Shown here: one piece after another, positions 8,031 through 15,956 of the stretch
How positions within the stretch are numbered: the stretch's first letter is position 1
Layout of the letters: every line of letters begins with the position of its first letter
Origin: Galbitalea sp036266835
Lineage (GTDB): Bacteria; Actinomycetota; Actinomycetes; Actinomycetales; Microbacteriaceae
Assembly (NCBI GenBank): GCA_036266835.1
Contig: DATAXD010000052.1
Location: forward strand, 1-41,361
Direction of reading: 5' to 3'
Length of the DNA stretch: 41,361 nt
The notes under the pieces: generated by a model
Databases searched by the model: none
The model's input: the letters and a program-made list of their open reading frames with translations, nothing else
What the model was told of the DNA's origin: nothing
Program-made: the position numbers and the translations under genes

Positions 8031-9507
8031 TCGCTGCCGGCGCCACACGTTTCGCGACCCACAGGGTCGAGTCGACACGTTCAGTTCCGGCGCCGAATGA
8101 GTCCAGGGGTTCGAGAACCCCACGTACCTCGGTGCTGCGAGACTTGTCGACGTCAGCCGCGGTCTGCTGGTAGTACCCCAGGCGATGTGCCGGCACGGTC
8201 CAGTCGGACGGCACGGCGCTGTGATCGAACAGCGTCCGCTGCACGACCACGGCGTGCGGGTTGGTGTCGTAGCCACTCGTCGCCGGTACGAGGTCTTCGG
8301 AGTTGCGCACGCTCAGCACTGGAATAGACGCCGGAATAGCGACCTGGGCGGAGGGAGCTCCGAAGGTGACGACCCCCTTGACGTTGTACTTGCCCGAGGC
8401 GGCAAGCAGCGACGCGACGAGACCACCCTGCGAGTAGCCGTTGAATACCACGGGAGAACTCGAGGTGACACCGGCTTGAGCCATGGCCGCCTCGACGGCA
8501 CGGTAGGACGCCGGCGAGCCGTTCGCCACGCCGGTGAGGTCGCTCGCGAAATCGAATGGCTGGGTGCCGGTCTTCGGATCGAAGGTCACCGTGCCAGCGA
8601 TGTACACATCGAACCGGTCGGGGCGTCCGGGAGTCACATAGCGGTCGATGCGGATCTGCTCGCCGTTCGGATCGGCGTGCGGATCGGGGAACGACTGTGA
8701 TCGGTCTGCCAGCGAGGTCGGCGGCGTGCCGTATTCAAACGAGCTGGTCTTGTGCACAGACACCGGGGTCTCTTTGAGTAACCCGAAGACGTTCGCGATC
8801 CCGACCACCGTGGCCGACGAACTCGGAACTCCCGTCACCCCCGCTTGCTCCATAACGTCGCTGATCCCGAGCGGCAGGCCCAGAAAACCGTCGCCGAACC
8901 CGTCGGTGTCGGCAGCCGCCTCGCGGATTGCCGAGACCGTCAGCGGGTTGGTCAGGATGCGCGGATGAGACTCGAGGAAATCCTGCGCCCAAGTACCGAG
9001 TTCGCTCGGCGGAGTCCGCGTGATCGCGCAATCGGCAAGCAGGCCCCCCGCCAGAACCAGTGCAAGCGGCAGGCCAACAGTGCGTGCCAGCTGCCCGAGT
9101 CCCCAGGCCACCTGTTCGTCGATCCCGTGCATCGCAACCGCCGCAAGATGCTCCGTGCTCGCGTACCGTTCAATGGACCGCAACACTCCGTCGCGAATGT
9201 TCACCGCCAGCTGCTGTGCAGTCCACAGATCCTGCAGGGCCGCGCGAGTCACCCTTCGCGCGTCGATTGCGGCCAGTGGAACCTCGAGCGCGATGGAACC
9301 AACGGCATCCGATCGGTCGAGCAAGCTCACCACCTCGCCCGCAGCCAGACGCAGGCACTCGCCCAGACGACCGAGCGCATCAACCTGCGCCAGCAACGCG
9401 TCGGTCGCAACGACGAGGTGCCCGCCGCCGTTCGGGCCGCCGCCGATCATCGTCGTCACGCCGATCGGCGGCCCACCCGGCGACGGATGCGGTCGCGGTT
9501 CAGGCAT
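7990..9507 (-). CDS. Alpha/beta hydrolase with helical N-terminal region, possible secreted or exported enzyme
   Basis: A 505-residue protein with a C-terminal alpha/beta-hydrolase domain. The nucleophile elbow is FNGYSQGGLVAS (Ser359), an Asp in SVRNSEDLVPA (Asp405) and a His in VPAHRLGYY (His441) make a plausible catalytic triad. The N-terminal 140 residues are helical and low in Cys, followed by a hydrophobic stretch (VGLPLALVLAGGLL, about 144-157). The architecture is known in actinobacteria as uncharacterised hydrolases, some with ESX-type N-terminal domains. It starts at ATG9507 and overlaps by eight bases the small WXG-like gene upstream, so the two are coupled. Substrate unknown; lipase, esterase or cutinase-like activity is a guess. 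Confidence 0.75.
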   Translation of the reverse strand: MPEPRPHPSPGGPPIGVTTMIGGGPNGGGHLVVATDALLAQVDALGRLGECLRLAAGEVVSLLDRSDAVGSIALEVPLAAIDARRVTRAALQDLWTAQQLAVNIRDGVLRSIERYASTEHLAAVAMHGIDEQVAWGLGQLARTVGLPLALVLAGGLLADCAITRTPPSELGTWAQDFLESHPRILTNPLTVSAIREAAADTDGFGDGFLGLPLGISDVMEQAGVTGVPSSSATVVGIANVFGLLKETPVSVHKTSSFEYGTPPTSLADRSQSFPDPHADPNGEQIRIDRYVTPGRPDRFDVYIAGTVTFDPKTGTQPFDFASDLTGVANGSPASYRAVEAAMAQAGVTSSSPVVFNGYSQGGLVASLLAASGKYNVKGVVTFGAPSAQVAIPASIPVLSVRNSEDLVPATSGYDTNPHAVVVQRTLFDHSAVPSDWTVPAHRLGYYQQTAADVDKSRSTEVRGVLEPLDSFGAGTERVDSTLWVAKRVAPAATIDATNLRARAMV

Positions 9508-9778
9508 TCTGCCCCGCCTCGAACGCGGCGGCCGCCGACAGGTCGGCGGCACAACGAAGCAACTCGGTCGCAGCCTGGGTCTGCCGATGAAGCAGCGCGA
9601 GCGACAGCTGGCACGCCCAACTGGCTGGTCCGTTCCATCCGCTGGTCTCTACCGTCGGCAGCGATTCGCACTGCTGCTCGACACGCGCTCGCAGTGCGTC
9701 CAGCTCCCGAGCGGATGCCGCCAGCTCCGCGGCCAGCGCCTTGCCCGTTAGTAAGTTGCCGGTTAGTAAGTCGTGCAC
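9500..9778 (-). CDS. WXG100-like small helical protein
   Basis: A 92-residue protein without recognisable homology to a named family. It has two amphipathic helices separated by a turn with SGWNGPAS, placing Trp48-Asn-Gly50 at the midpoint exactly as in WXG100 (ESAT-6-like) proteins; length and Ala-rich heptad-like helices fit as well. The start is GTG9778 with GGGAGG four bases upstream. Near the N-terminus LLTGN and LLTGK are repeated, from a 15-bp tandem duplication. It overlaps the hydrolase gene by eight bases, and the pair may form a complex. No ESX secretion genes are in the window, so export is only inferred. Confidence 0.6.
   Translation of the reverse strand: MHDLLTGNLLTGKALAAELAASARELDALRARVEQQCESLPTVETSGWNGPASWACQLSLALLHRQTQAATELLRCAADLSAAAAFEAGQNA
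9741..9770. repeat. 15-bp tandem duplication at the 5' end of the WXG-like gene
   Basis: The units TTGCCCGTTAGTAAG (9741-9755) and TTGCCGGTTAGTAAG (9756-9770) differ at one base and abut directly. In frame they encode LLTGN and LLTGK near the start of the WXG-like protein. Confidence 0.85.
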
Positions 9779-9901
9779 TCGCCCTCCCGCTCACGATTCT
9801 CGAATGGGGCACGCGGCGCCGCGTCACAAGCGGCCCTGGGCGGGCATCCAGCACTCAGGACTGGTCGTGTGAAGGAGCGGATTCTGCGGGAGACTATGGG
9901 C

Positions 9902-10441
9902 ATGAGCTTCGACCGCACTCTCGACGAGTCGGCGCTGTTTCGCATCTGCTTCGTGTGCACCGGTAACATCTGCCGGTCCCCGATGGCGGAGGCAGTTTTC
10001 AAGAACCTTGCCCGCAAAGCGGGGCTCGAATTTGCGATTGCGGTCATCTCGGCAGGCACGGGCGACTGGCACGTCGGCGAGCCATCCGATGAGCGAACAG
10101 TCGCCGCTCTTCACGAGCGGGGGCTCGACGGAACTCACCACCGCGCCAAGCAGTTCGACCCGGAATGGTTCGAAAACCTCGACCTCGTAGTTGGCTTCGA
10201 CCGCAGTCACGAGCGAATCCTTCGAACCTGGGCGGGTAATGACATCGATCGCTCAAAGGTGCAGCTGCTGATGACCTTCGACTCGGACGCCTCGGGGCCG
10301 CTGGAGGTGCCGGACCCTTACTATTCCGATGCCGCACTGTTCGACCTCGTACTCGCGATGATCGACAAGGCGTGCACCGCACTCTTCCGCCAGGTGAGCC
10401 CGGGCATTGTCAGGGGCCAGATCCAGAAAGACGTGTCATGA
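9902..10441 (+). CDS. Low-molecular-weight protein-tyrosine phosphatase
   Basis: Cysteine-based phosphatase of the LMW-PTP family, 179 residues. The P-loop CTGNICRS (Cys19 to Arg25, CX5R) lies near the N-terminus and the general-acid motif DPYY (Asp138) near residue 138, both intact. Substrates in bacteria are usually tyrosine-phosphorylated proteins or arginine-phosphates; here unknown. The start at 9902 has GGGAG nine bases upstream; an ATG two codons earlier would leave only three bases of spacing. It overlaps purB by four bases (ATGA), so it is co-translated with it, which does not show a shared function. The related arsenate reductase family is less likely given the DPYY motif. Confidence 0.9.
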   Translation: MSFDRTLDESALFRICFVCTGNICRSPMAEAVFKNLARKAGLEFAIAVISAGTGDWHVGEPSDERTVAALHERGLDGTHHRAKQFDPEWFENLDLVVGFDRSHERILRTWAGNDIDRSKVQLLMTFDSDASGPLEVPDPYYSDAALFDLVLAMIDKACTALFRQVSPGIVRGQIQKDVS

Positions 10442-11823
10442 CCGCACTGCCCGAGCAGCCGATTAGCCCGTTGGACGGTCGCTACCGACCCGTCGTGTCC
10501 GCGCTCGGCGAATACCTGTCCGAAGCCGGACTCAACCGCGCACGGGTGCGTGTTGAAGTGCAGTGGCTGCTTTATCTCACCGGCCACGAGCTCTTCGGAT
10601 CACATCGACTACCAGTGGACAAGTCGCAGGCGCTTCGAGCGCTCGCCGACGATTTCGGTCAACCAGAAATCGACGCGCTGGCGAAACTGGAAGCGACAAC
10701 CCGGCACGACGTGAAGGCTGTGGAGTATCTCGTTCGCTCTCGGCTCGAGGAACTCGACCTGGGCGCGGTCGCCGAACTGACCCACTTCTCTTGCACCAGT
10801 GAAGACATCAACAACCTCTCGTACGCGATCACGATCAGTGCAGCTGTGCGTGAACAGTGGCTGCCGAAGCTGCAGTCGCTGATCGGCGCTCTGCGTGGGT
10901 GGGCCGTCGCTCAGCGATCGGTTCCCATGCTGGCCCACACTCACGGACAACCGGCGACCCCGACGACCGTGGGCAAGGAGTTCGCGGTTTTCGTCCGGCG
11001 GCTGGAACGCGTGGCCGCCCAGATCACCGACACTCGATACCTCGGCAAGTTCAGCGGCGCCACCGGAACCTTTGCCGCTCACGTCGTGGCGGGGCCCCAT
11101 CTCGACTGGCCGAGCATCTCCCGTGAATTCGTAGAATCGCTGGGTCTCGACTGGAATCCGTTGACTACGCAGATCGAACCACACGACTGGCAGGCGGAGC
11201 TTTATTCGCGCATCAGCCATGCCAACCGCATCCTCGTGGGCCTCTGTACGGATGTCTGGACCTACATCTCCATGGGCTATTTCACCCAGATTCCGCAGGC
11301 AGGCGCGACGGGGTCATCGACAATGCCGCACAAGATCAATCCGATCCGCTTTGAGAACGCGGAGGCCAACTTCGAGTTGTCGAGCGCGCTGCTCGACTCG
11401 CTCGCTGCGACGCTGGTGACCAGTCGCCTACAGCGCGACCTCACGGACTCGACGACCCAGCGCAACGTCGGCGTCGCTCTTGGGCACTCGCTGCTCGCGC
11501 TCGACAACGTCGCGCGCGGCCTCGGCGAGATCGCGGTTGACACCGCTGCGCTGGATGCCGACCTCGACTCCAACTGGGAAGTCCTCGGCGAGGCGATTCA
11601 GACGGTTATCCGCGCCGAGGTAGCTGCGGGACGCAGTTCGATTGCTGACCCGTACGCCGTACTCAGGGACCTCACCCGCGGAAAGCGCATCGGCCAAAAG
11701 GAGCTGGTTGCTTTCATCGATGGTCTCGACCTCGAGGCCGCGGCGAAAGCGCGGCTGCGCGAACTGACTCCGCGCACGTACGTGGGTCTCGCCAGCGAAC
11801 TGGTCGACTACCTCGACGCCTGA
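10438..11823 (+). CDS. purB: Adenylosuccinate lyase
   Basis: Catalyses two steps of purine synthesis: SAICAR to AICAR plus fumarate, and adenylosuccinate to AMP plus fumarate. The 461-residue protein matches the longer, E. coli-like class. The fumarase/aspartase superfamily signature GSSTMPHKINP lies at 292-302, and the catalytic-base region is MLAHTHGQPATPT (His167/His169). The N-terminus PISPLDGRY is diagnostic of PurB. The start ATG10438 overlaps the phosphatase stop. It ends nine bases from the convergent membrane gene with no obvious terminator between. Confidence 0.97.
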   Translation: MTALPEQPISPLDGRYRPVVSALGEYLSEAGLNRARVRVEVQWLLYLTGHELFGSHRLPVDKSQALRALADDFGQPEIDALAKLEATTRHDVKAVEYLVRSRLEELDLGAVAELTHFSCTSEDINNLSYAITISAAVREQWLPKLQSLIGALRGWAVAQRSVPMLAHTHGQPATPTTVGKEFAVFVRRLERVAAQITDTRYLGKFSGATGTFAAHVVAGPHLDWPSISREFVESLGLDWNPLTTQIEPHDWQAELYSRISHANRILVGLCTDVWTYISMGYFTQIPQAGATGSSTMPHKINPIRFENAEANFELSSALLDSLAATLVTSRLQRDLTDSTTQRNVGVALGHSLLALDNVARGLGEIAVDTAALDADLDSNWEVLGEAIQTVIRAEVAAGRSSIADPYAVLRDLTRGKRIGQKELVAFIDGLDLEAAAKARLRELTPRTYVGLASELVDYLDA

Positions 11824-11832
11824 CCTGCCTGG

Positions 11833-12090
11833 TTAGTGGGAGTGGCGGTTCTGGTCGTCGATGTCGCGACGCTCCTCGACATCCGGCCGGGTGGTGATCG
11901 CGAGAGTGGCCAGCACAACCAGCGAGACGATGAAACCTACGCCGCCGAAGATCGCGCCCGTCGTGATGTTGCGGATCGAAATCGACACGACCAGACCGAC
12001 GAACACTCCGACGATCGCAGAGAGCACCAGCAGCTCGACCGGCCGGAACCGATCCCGCCTTGATGGTGGCGTGGGGGTGGGTTCGGTCAC
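11833..12090 (-). CDS. Small two-helix membrane protein, function unknown
   Basis: An 85-residue protein with a Pro/Thr-rich N-terminus (TEPTPTPPSRR), two hydrophobic helices (about 18-40 and 46-67) and a charged His-containing tail. No family is recognised. Its GTG start overlaps the stop of the larger membrane protein gene upstream by four bases (GTGA), so the two are probably made together. The amphipathic charge pattern places both termini in the cytoplasm by the positive-inside rule, weakly. Orthologue-type small proteins beside purB occur in related genomes by my recollection, but no function is known to me. Confidence 0.75.
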   Translation of the reverse strand: MTEPTPTPPSRRDRFRPVELLVLSAIVGVFVGLVVSISIRNITTGAIFGGVGFIVSLVVLATLAITTRPDVEERRDIDDQNRHSH

Positions 12091-12719
12091 GGTGTTGCCT
12101 CATTCTTGCGTGCCGCTGCGCCGCCCCATCGCATCGAGAACGCGGCGACAGCGAGATACACGGCCGCAATCGCGCCGTACACTCCAAGGGCGCCGACTAC
12201 CATCACCGACGCATTGAGCACGCGCGAGCCGCCATCATCCGGTGCGTTGTAGTGCTGCACGTAGTCCGGCGGAATGACCAGCGCGACGATCGCCAGCGCC
12301 ACTGTCAGTGCGCCCATGAAAATCCAGTCCCGCGCGGCCGCTCGGGTCTTGCGCGATCGGATGCCGGCATAAAACTCCAGGAACCCGGCGACGACACCCC
12401 AGAGCGCGATCACAATGAGCAAGACCGGCAGCCCACCGTGCATGCCGAGGAGTGCGACGATGCCGGCGGCAATGCTGACGATCGCCTGAATCAGGAACAC
12501 ATTGCGCGATGCGCCGGAACCAAGGCCTCGTGCACCGACGAAGATCCCCAGCAGCCCGATCACCACGGCGTAGCCACCGAAGCTCGCCAGCCCGTACTCG
12601 GGGGTGTAGAAACCGCCAGCGAAGGTGATGACGCAGGCAAGAGCGGCCGCGGCAATCGCGCGCGACAGGGGCGCGTACCAATAGGCCGCATCCTGCGCTG
12701 TGTACTCGGGGCCGGCCAT
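12087..12719 (-). CDS. Multi-pass membrane protein, function unknown
   Basis: A 210-residue protein with about six hydrophobic segments, starting at about 23, 48, 75, 96, 133 and 167, and a short basic C-terminus. The layout, with Gly/Ala-rich helices, recalls small HdeD/DUF308-like proteins, but I see no diagnostic motif and do not assign it. The ATG at 12719 is 67 bases downstream of the dnaB stop, on the same strand, so transcription may read through from dnaB. Its last four bases overlap the next small membrane gene. The two genes likely work as a unit; what they do is not visible. Confidence 0.78.
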   Translation of the reverse strand: MAGPEYTAQDAAYWYAPLSRAIAAAALACVITFAGGFYTPEYGLASFGGYAVVIGLLGIFVGARGLGSGASRNVFLIQAIVSIAAGIVALLGMHGGLPVLLIVIALWGVVAGFLEFYAGIRSRKTRAAARDWIFMGALTVALAIVALVIPPDYVQHYNAPDDGGSRVLNASVMVVGALGVYGAIAAVYLAVAAFSMRWGGAAARKNEATP

Positions 12720-12786
12720 CGCCGACTAGTTTACGCGGACGCAACTGGGCGATCGCCCGCCCGGTAGGGGAACATCGACGATGGCG

Positions 12787-14226
12787 CTACGAGCCCGGTG
12801 GCAGGTCGACGAATCGTGAGAAGTGCCCGTGGAAACCGACCACCAGGGTATCGGTCGGCCCGTTGCGGTGCTTTGCGATGATGAGGTCGGCCTCGCCCGC
12901 TCTCGGGCTGTCCTTCTCGTACGCGCTTTCGCGGTGGAGAAGGATGACCACGTCCGCATCCTGCTCGAGCGACCCGGACTCCCTCAGGTCCGAGAGTGCC
13001 GGCTTCTTGTCCGCGCGCTGCTCCGGGCCGCGGTTGAGCTGACTGATGGCGATTACCGGCACGCCGATCTCCTTGGCCAGAAGCTTCAGCGCCCGCGAGA
13101 ACTCGCTGACTTCCTGCTGGCGGGATTCGACTCTCTTGCCGCTGGTCATCAGCTGCAGGTAGTCGATGATCACCATCTTCAGTCCGACCTTTTGCTTGAG
13201 TCGGCGACACTTGGCTCGAATCTCGACCAGCGTCATGTTCGGGCTGTCGTCGATGTACAGCGGAGCATCCGCAATCTTGCCTCGAACGCTGGCGAGCGTG
13301 CTCCAGTCCTGCTGGTGGATGGTGCCCTTACGCATGTTCTGCAGCGGGATCGATGCTTCAGCCGAAAGCAGGCGCATCGCGATTTCGCTGCGGCCCATTT
13401 CCAGCGAAAACACGATCGTGGGCAGGTCGTTGTGTACGGCCGCTGCGCGCGCGAAGTCGAGGGCGAGAGTCGACTTACCGATCGCCGGACGAGCCGCAAG
13501 GATGATGAGCTGGCCGGGATGCAGTCCGTTCGTCAGTGCATCCAGTTCGGCGAATCCCGTGGGAACTCCGACCATGGCTCCGTCGCGCCCTGCCGCGGCT
13601 TCGATCTCATCGGTTGCAGTATTGATCGCTTCGATGAGGGGTACGTAGTCTTCGCTTTCGACCCCGCCTGTCACGCCGTAAATCTCGGCCTGCGCGTTGT
13701 TCACGAGGTCGACGACCTCACCTTCGCTCGCGTATCCCATCTGCACGATGCGCGTTCCGGCTTCGACCAGGCGACGAAGAACGGCTTTCTCCGCGACGAT
13801 CGACGAGTAGAAACCGGCGTTCGCAGCGGTGGGCACGAGGCTCGTAAGGGTATGGAGATACTCGGCTCCGCCCGCACGAGTGATTTCACCGGTCTTGGTG
13901 AGTTCGTCAGTGACCGCGATCACATCGGTTGGCTCACCGTGCGAGTAAAGGCCGAGAATCGCGTCGAAGATCAGCTCGTGCTTGGGGATGTAGAAGTCGA
14001 TACCGCGGACGTTCTCGATGACGTCCGCCACCGCGTCCTTGCTCAGCAGCATGCCGCCGATGGCGCTCTGCTCGGCGAGCAGGTCGTGCGGCGGGATGCG
14101 CTCCCCCTGCCGGGAGTCCGCGGACCCACGCATCTCACCGCTGCGCTCGCCGCCAATGCGCTCTGGGCCATTTCGCTCGGTGCCATTTCGCTCGGTGCCA
14201 GCGAGGCCGAGGTGAGCAATGGACAA
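12787..14226 (-). CDS. dnaB: Replicative DNA helicase DnaB
   Basis: Hexameric 5'-3' helicase that unwinds DNA ahead of the replisome. The 479-residue protein has the N-terminal primase-interaction domain (about 45-150), a linker, and the RecA-like domain with Walker A ARPAIGKST (245-253), Walker B MVIIDYLQLM (351-360) and the arginine-finger region NRGPEQRADKKP. The start is TTG14226: AGAGAGGG lies five bases upstream and gives the N-terminus MSIAHLGLAG, which I recall in related actinobacteria. Residues 10-33 are an unusual pentapeptide repeat (GTERN, GTERN, GPERI, GGERS). No intein is present. The loader-like partner DciA is encoded 24 kb away. Confidence 0.96.
   Translation of the reverse strand: MSIAHLGLAGTERNGTERNGPERIGGERSGEMRGSADSRQGERIPPHDLLAEQSAIGGMLLSKDAVADVIENVRGIDFYIPKHELIFDAILGLYSHGEPTDVIAVTDELTKTGEITRAGGAEYLHTLTSLVPTAANAGFYSSIVAEKAVLRRLVEAGTRIVQMGYASEGEVVDLVNNAQAEIYGVTGGVESEDYVPLIEAINTATDEIEAAAGRDGAMVGVPTGFAELDALTNGLHPGQLIILAARPAIGKSTLALDFARAAAVHNDLPTIVFSLEMGRSEIAMRLLSAEASIPLQNMRKGTIHQQDWSTLASVRGKIADAPLYIDDSPNMTLVEIRAKCRRLKQKVGLKMVIIDYLQLMTSGKRVESRQQEVSEFSRALKLLAKEIGVPVIAISQLNRGPEQRADKKPALSDLRESGSLEQDADVVILLHRESAYEKDSPRAGEADLIIAKHRNGPTDTLVVGFHGHFSRFVDLPPGS
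14140..14199. repeat. Four 15-bp tandem repeats in dnaB
   Basis: Units at 14185-14199 and 14170-14184 are identical (ATTTCGCTCGGTGCC on the plus strand); 14155-14169 and 14140-14154 are diverged copies. In frame they encode GTERN, GTERN, GPERI and GGERS just after the DnaB start. The length of 15 bases keeps the frame, so copy number could vary between strains. Confidence 0.85.
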
Positions 14227-14589
14227 AGGGAACCCTCTCTCATCTGTGTCTAGTCGCTCGCAAACTATCCGCGACCTACGACACGCCTGGGGCGCGATTG
14301 TCACTGCGGGGGAAGGCCGACGAAGGCGTGTCGCCAACAGTAGGAACAACTGGATATTCGACACAAACGAGCCTGTGCACAGTCATGTGAACAACCGGCG
14401 AGAAACGCCGTGCCCAATGTGGGCAACCTGTGGAACTGGCTGTGCACAACTAAAAATATTTTGGAGAAAATAGCCCTCTGACCTGCGCTTTCTCTATCCA
14501 CACGATGTGTGTAGAAACAGGCTTAGAGTGTCGCTTGAGAGTTGGCTCTTGACAAAGCCACCTGTGCACAAAAGCGGAGGGAAATGCGC
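14227..14589. other. Non-coding region upstream of dnaB with TGTGCACA cluster and DnaA-box-like sites
   Basis: This 363-base stretch between dnaB and the rplI terminator has no convincing gene. It is AT-richer than its surroundings around 14449-14472. The palindrome TGTGCACA occurs three times (14374-14381, 14441-14448, 14563-14570); two copies continue as TGTGCACAA, which is one mismatch from the actinobacterial DnaA box TTGTCCACA on the minus strand. CTATCCACA at 14494-14502 is one mismatch from TTATCCACA. The dnaB promoter must lie here on the minus strand, but I cannot place -35 and -10 boxes with confidence. Confidence 0.5.
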
Positions 14590-14630
14590 AAAAAACGGCG
14601 GCTCGGATGTGCCCGAGTCGCCGTTTTTTT
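14590..14630 (-). terminator. Intrinsic terminator after rplI
   Basis: CGGCGGCTCGG and CCCGAGTCGCCG form an 11-bp stem with one mismatch around a short loop, flanked by A6 and T7 runs. It lies 12 bases beyond the rplI stop and ends the rpsF-ssb-rpsR-rplI transcript on the minus strand. The A run on the other side would let it work in both directions. Confidence 0.85.
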
Positions 14631-14642
14631 GCTTGCGTTTGG

Positions 14643-15095
14643 CTACTTTCCAGCAACCACCCTGAGCTTGATCGTCGCCACGAGGTCGTCCCGAAGTCGG
14701 ACGGTCGCCTCGTGCTCGCCTGTTGCCTTGATCGGCGCACTGATTTCGATCTTGCGCTTGTCAACGGCGCCGAGGCCGGCCGCGGCAACCGCATCTGCGA
14801 CATCCGCGGTCTTGACGGAGCCGAACAGGCGCCCGCCTTCGCCGGCCTTGACGGCCAACGTGACGGGGGTCGCCTGCAGCTTCGCCCTGAGATCCTGCGC
14901 CTCTTCCAGGGTCGCGTGCTCGCGAGCCGCACGAGCTGCCTTGATCGAGTCGATCTGCTTCTCGCCACCACGAGTCCACGCCACGGCGAAACCCTGCGGG
15001 ATGAGGTAGTTACGAGCGAAACCGTTCTTGACGTCGACCACATCACCTGGCGCACCGAGGCCGGTGACCTCGTGGGTGAGAATCAATTTGGACAT
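14643..15095 (-). CDS. rplI: 50S ribosomal protein L9
   Basis: Large-subunit protein that binds 23S rRNA and reaches between ribosomes, helping frame maintenance. At 150 residues it has full length: N-terminal L9 domain MSKLILTHEVTGLGAPGDVV with NGFARNYLIPQGFA, the long connecting helix (about 45-75), and the C-terminal RNA-binding domain with GRLFGSVKTADVADAV. Start ATG15095 has GGGAGG eight bases upstream. It closes the conserved rpsF-ssb-rpsR-rplI operon, 13 bases after rpsR, and is followed by a strong terminator. Confidence 0.97.
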   Translation of the reverse strand: MSKLILTHEVTGLGAPGDVVDVKNGFARNYLIPQGFAVAWTRGGEKQIDSIKAARAAREHATLEEAQDLRAKLQATPVTLAVKAGEGGRLFGSVKTADVADAVAAAGLGAVDKRKIEISAPIKATGEHEATVRLRDDLVATIKLRVVAGK

Positions 15096-15108
15096 GAGTT
15101 GTGCCTCC

Positions 15109-15372
15109 CTAGCGGCCGGAGCCGGAGTAGGGGAGCAGTGCCATCTCGCGCGCGTTCTTGACTGCGCGGGCGATGAGGCGCTGCTCCTGGACGGAGACAC
15201 CGGTGATCCGGCGGGCGCGGATTTTTCCGCGCTCGGAGATGAACTTGCGAAGGGTCGCAACGTCCTTGTAGTCGATCACGCCGACGCGGATCGCCTTTGC
15301 CGGGGCAGCGTTCTTGCCGCCCTTGGCGTTGCGGAGCGGCTTGCGGCGGTCGCCGCTGCTCTTGCCTGCCAT
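15109..15372 (-). CDS. rpsR: 30S ribosomal protein S18
   Basis: Small-subunit protein that pairs with S6 on the 16S rRNA platform. In 87 residues it shows the core DYKDVATLRKFISERGKIRARRITGV and QEQRLIARAVKNAREMALLPY. The N-terminal tail is Lys/Arg/Gly-rich and lacks cysteines, so this is the zinc-free (C-minus) form; some actinobacteria carry a second, cysteine-containing copy elsewhere. RBS AAGGAA sits nine bases before ATG15372. It is separated from ssb by 75 bases, the largest gap in the operon. Confidence 0.97.
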   Translation of the reverse strand: MAGKSSGDRRKPLRNAKGGKNAAPAKAIRVGVIDYKDVATLRKFISERGKIRARRITGVSVQEQRLIARAVKNAREMALLPYSGSGR

Positions 15373-15447
15373 ATTGTTCTGTTCCTTCTTCTTAGTCGTT
15401 GATCGAGTAGCGCGCCCAGGGCACGCGTGTCGAGATCCGAACGCTTG

Positions 15448-15954
15448 TTAGAACGGCGTCTCGTCGCTGTAGTTGCCGGGGGTGTTCCAGACATCGCCAC
15501 CGGCGTCAGCCGGCGCGGATGCTGCCCAGGGCTCATCGGCGATCGGAGCCCCACCTCGCCCACCGCCACCGGCTGCGCCTTCGCGCGACGACGACGTGCG
15601 GGTGACCTGTGCAGTCGCGTAGCGCAGGCTTGGGCCGATCTCGTCGACCTCGAGCTCGATGCTCGTGCGCTTCTCGCCTTCCTTCGTTTCGTACGAGCGC
15701 TGCTTGAGGCGGCCCGTCGCAACTACCCGGGATCCCTTGGTCAGCGAACCCGCAACGTGCTCGGCGAATTCACGCCAGACACTCGCGCGAAGGAACAGGG
15801 CGTCTCCGTCCTTCCAATCGTTACTTGCACGATCGAATGAGCGGGGGGTGGATGCGATCGTGAAGTTCGCAACCGCGAGTCCGTTCTGCGTGTACCGCAG
15901 CTCCGGATCGCTCGTGAGATTGCCCACGACGGTGATAACGGTTTCTCCGGCCAT
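15448..15954 (-). CDS. ssb: Single-stranded DNA-binding protein
   Basis: Binds and protects single-stranded DNA in replication, recombination and repair. The 168-residue protein begins MAGETVITVVGNLTSDPELRY, carries one OB fold (about 1-112) with DWKDGDALFLRASVWREFAEH, then a Gly/Ala-rich linker, and ends in the acidic partner-binding tip YSDETPF. The tip varies from the usual DDIPF but keeps the Pro-Phe end. It lies two bases after rpsF, so is translationally coupled to it. Confidence 0.97.
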   Translation of the reverse strand: MAGETVITVVGNLTSDPELRYTQNGLAVANFTIASTPRSFDRASNDWKDGDALFLRASVWREFAEHVAGSLTKGSRVVATGRLKQRSYETKEGEKRTSIELEVDEIGPSLRYATAQVTRTSSSREGAAGGGGRGGAPIADEPWAASAPADAGGDVWNTPGNYSDETPF

Positions 15955-15956
15955 GA

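Noticed and set aside
12747..12758. GGGCGATCGCCC palindrome between dnaB and the membrane gene
   Set aside because: A 12-base palindrome in a 67-base gap without T tract; likely chance in GC-rich DNA and not enough to call a terminator.
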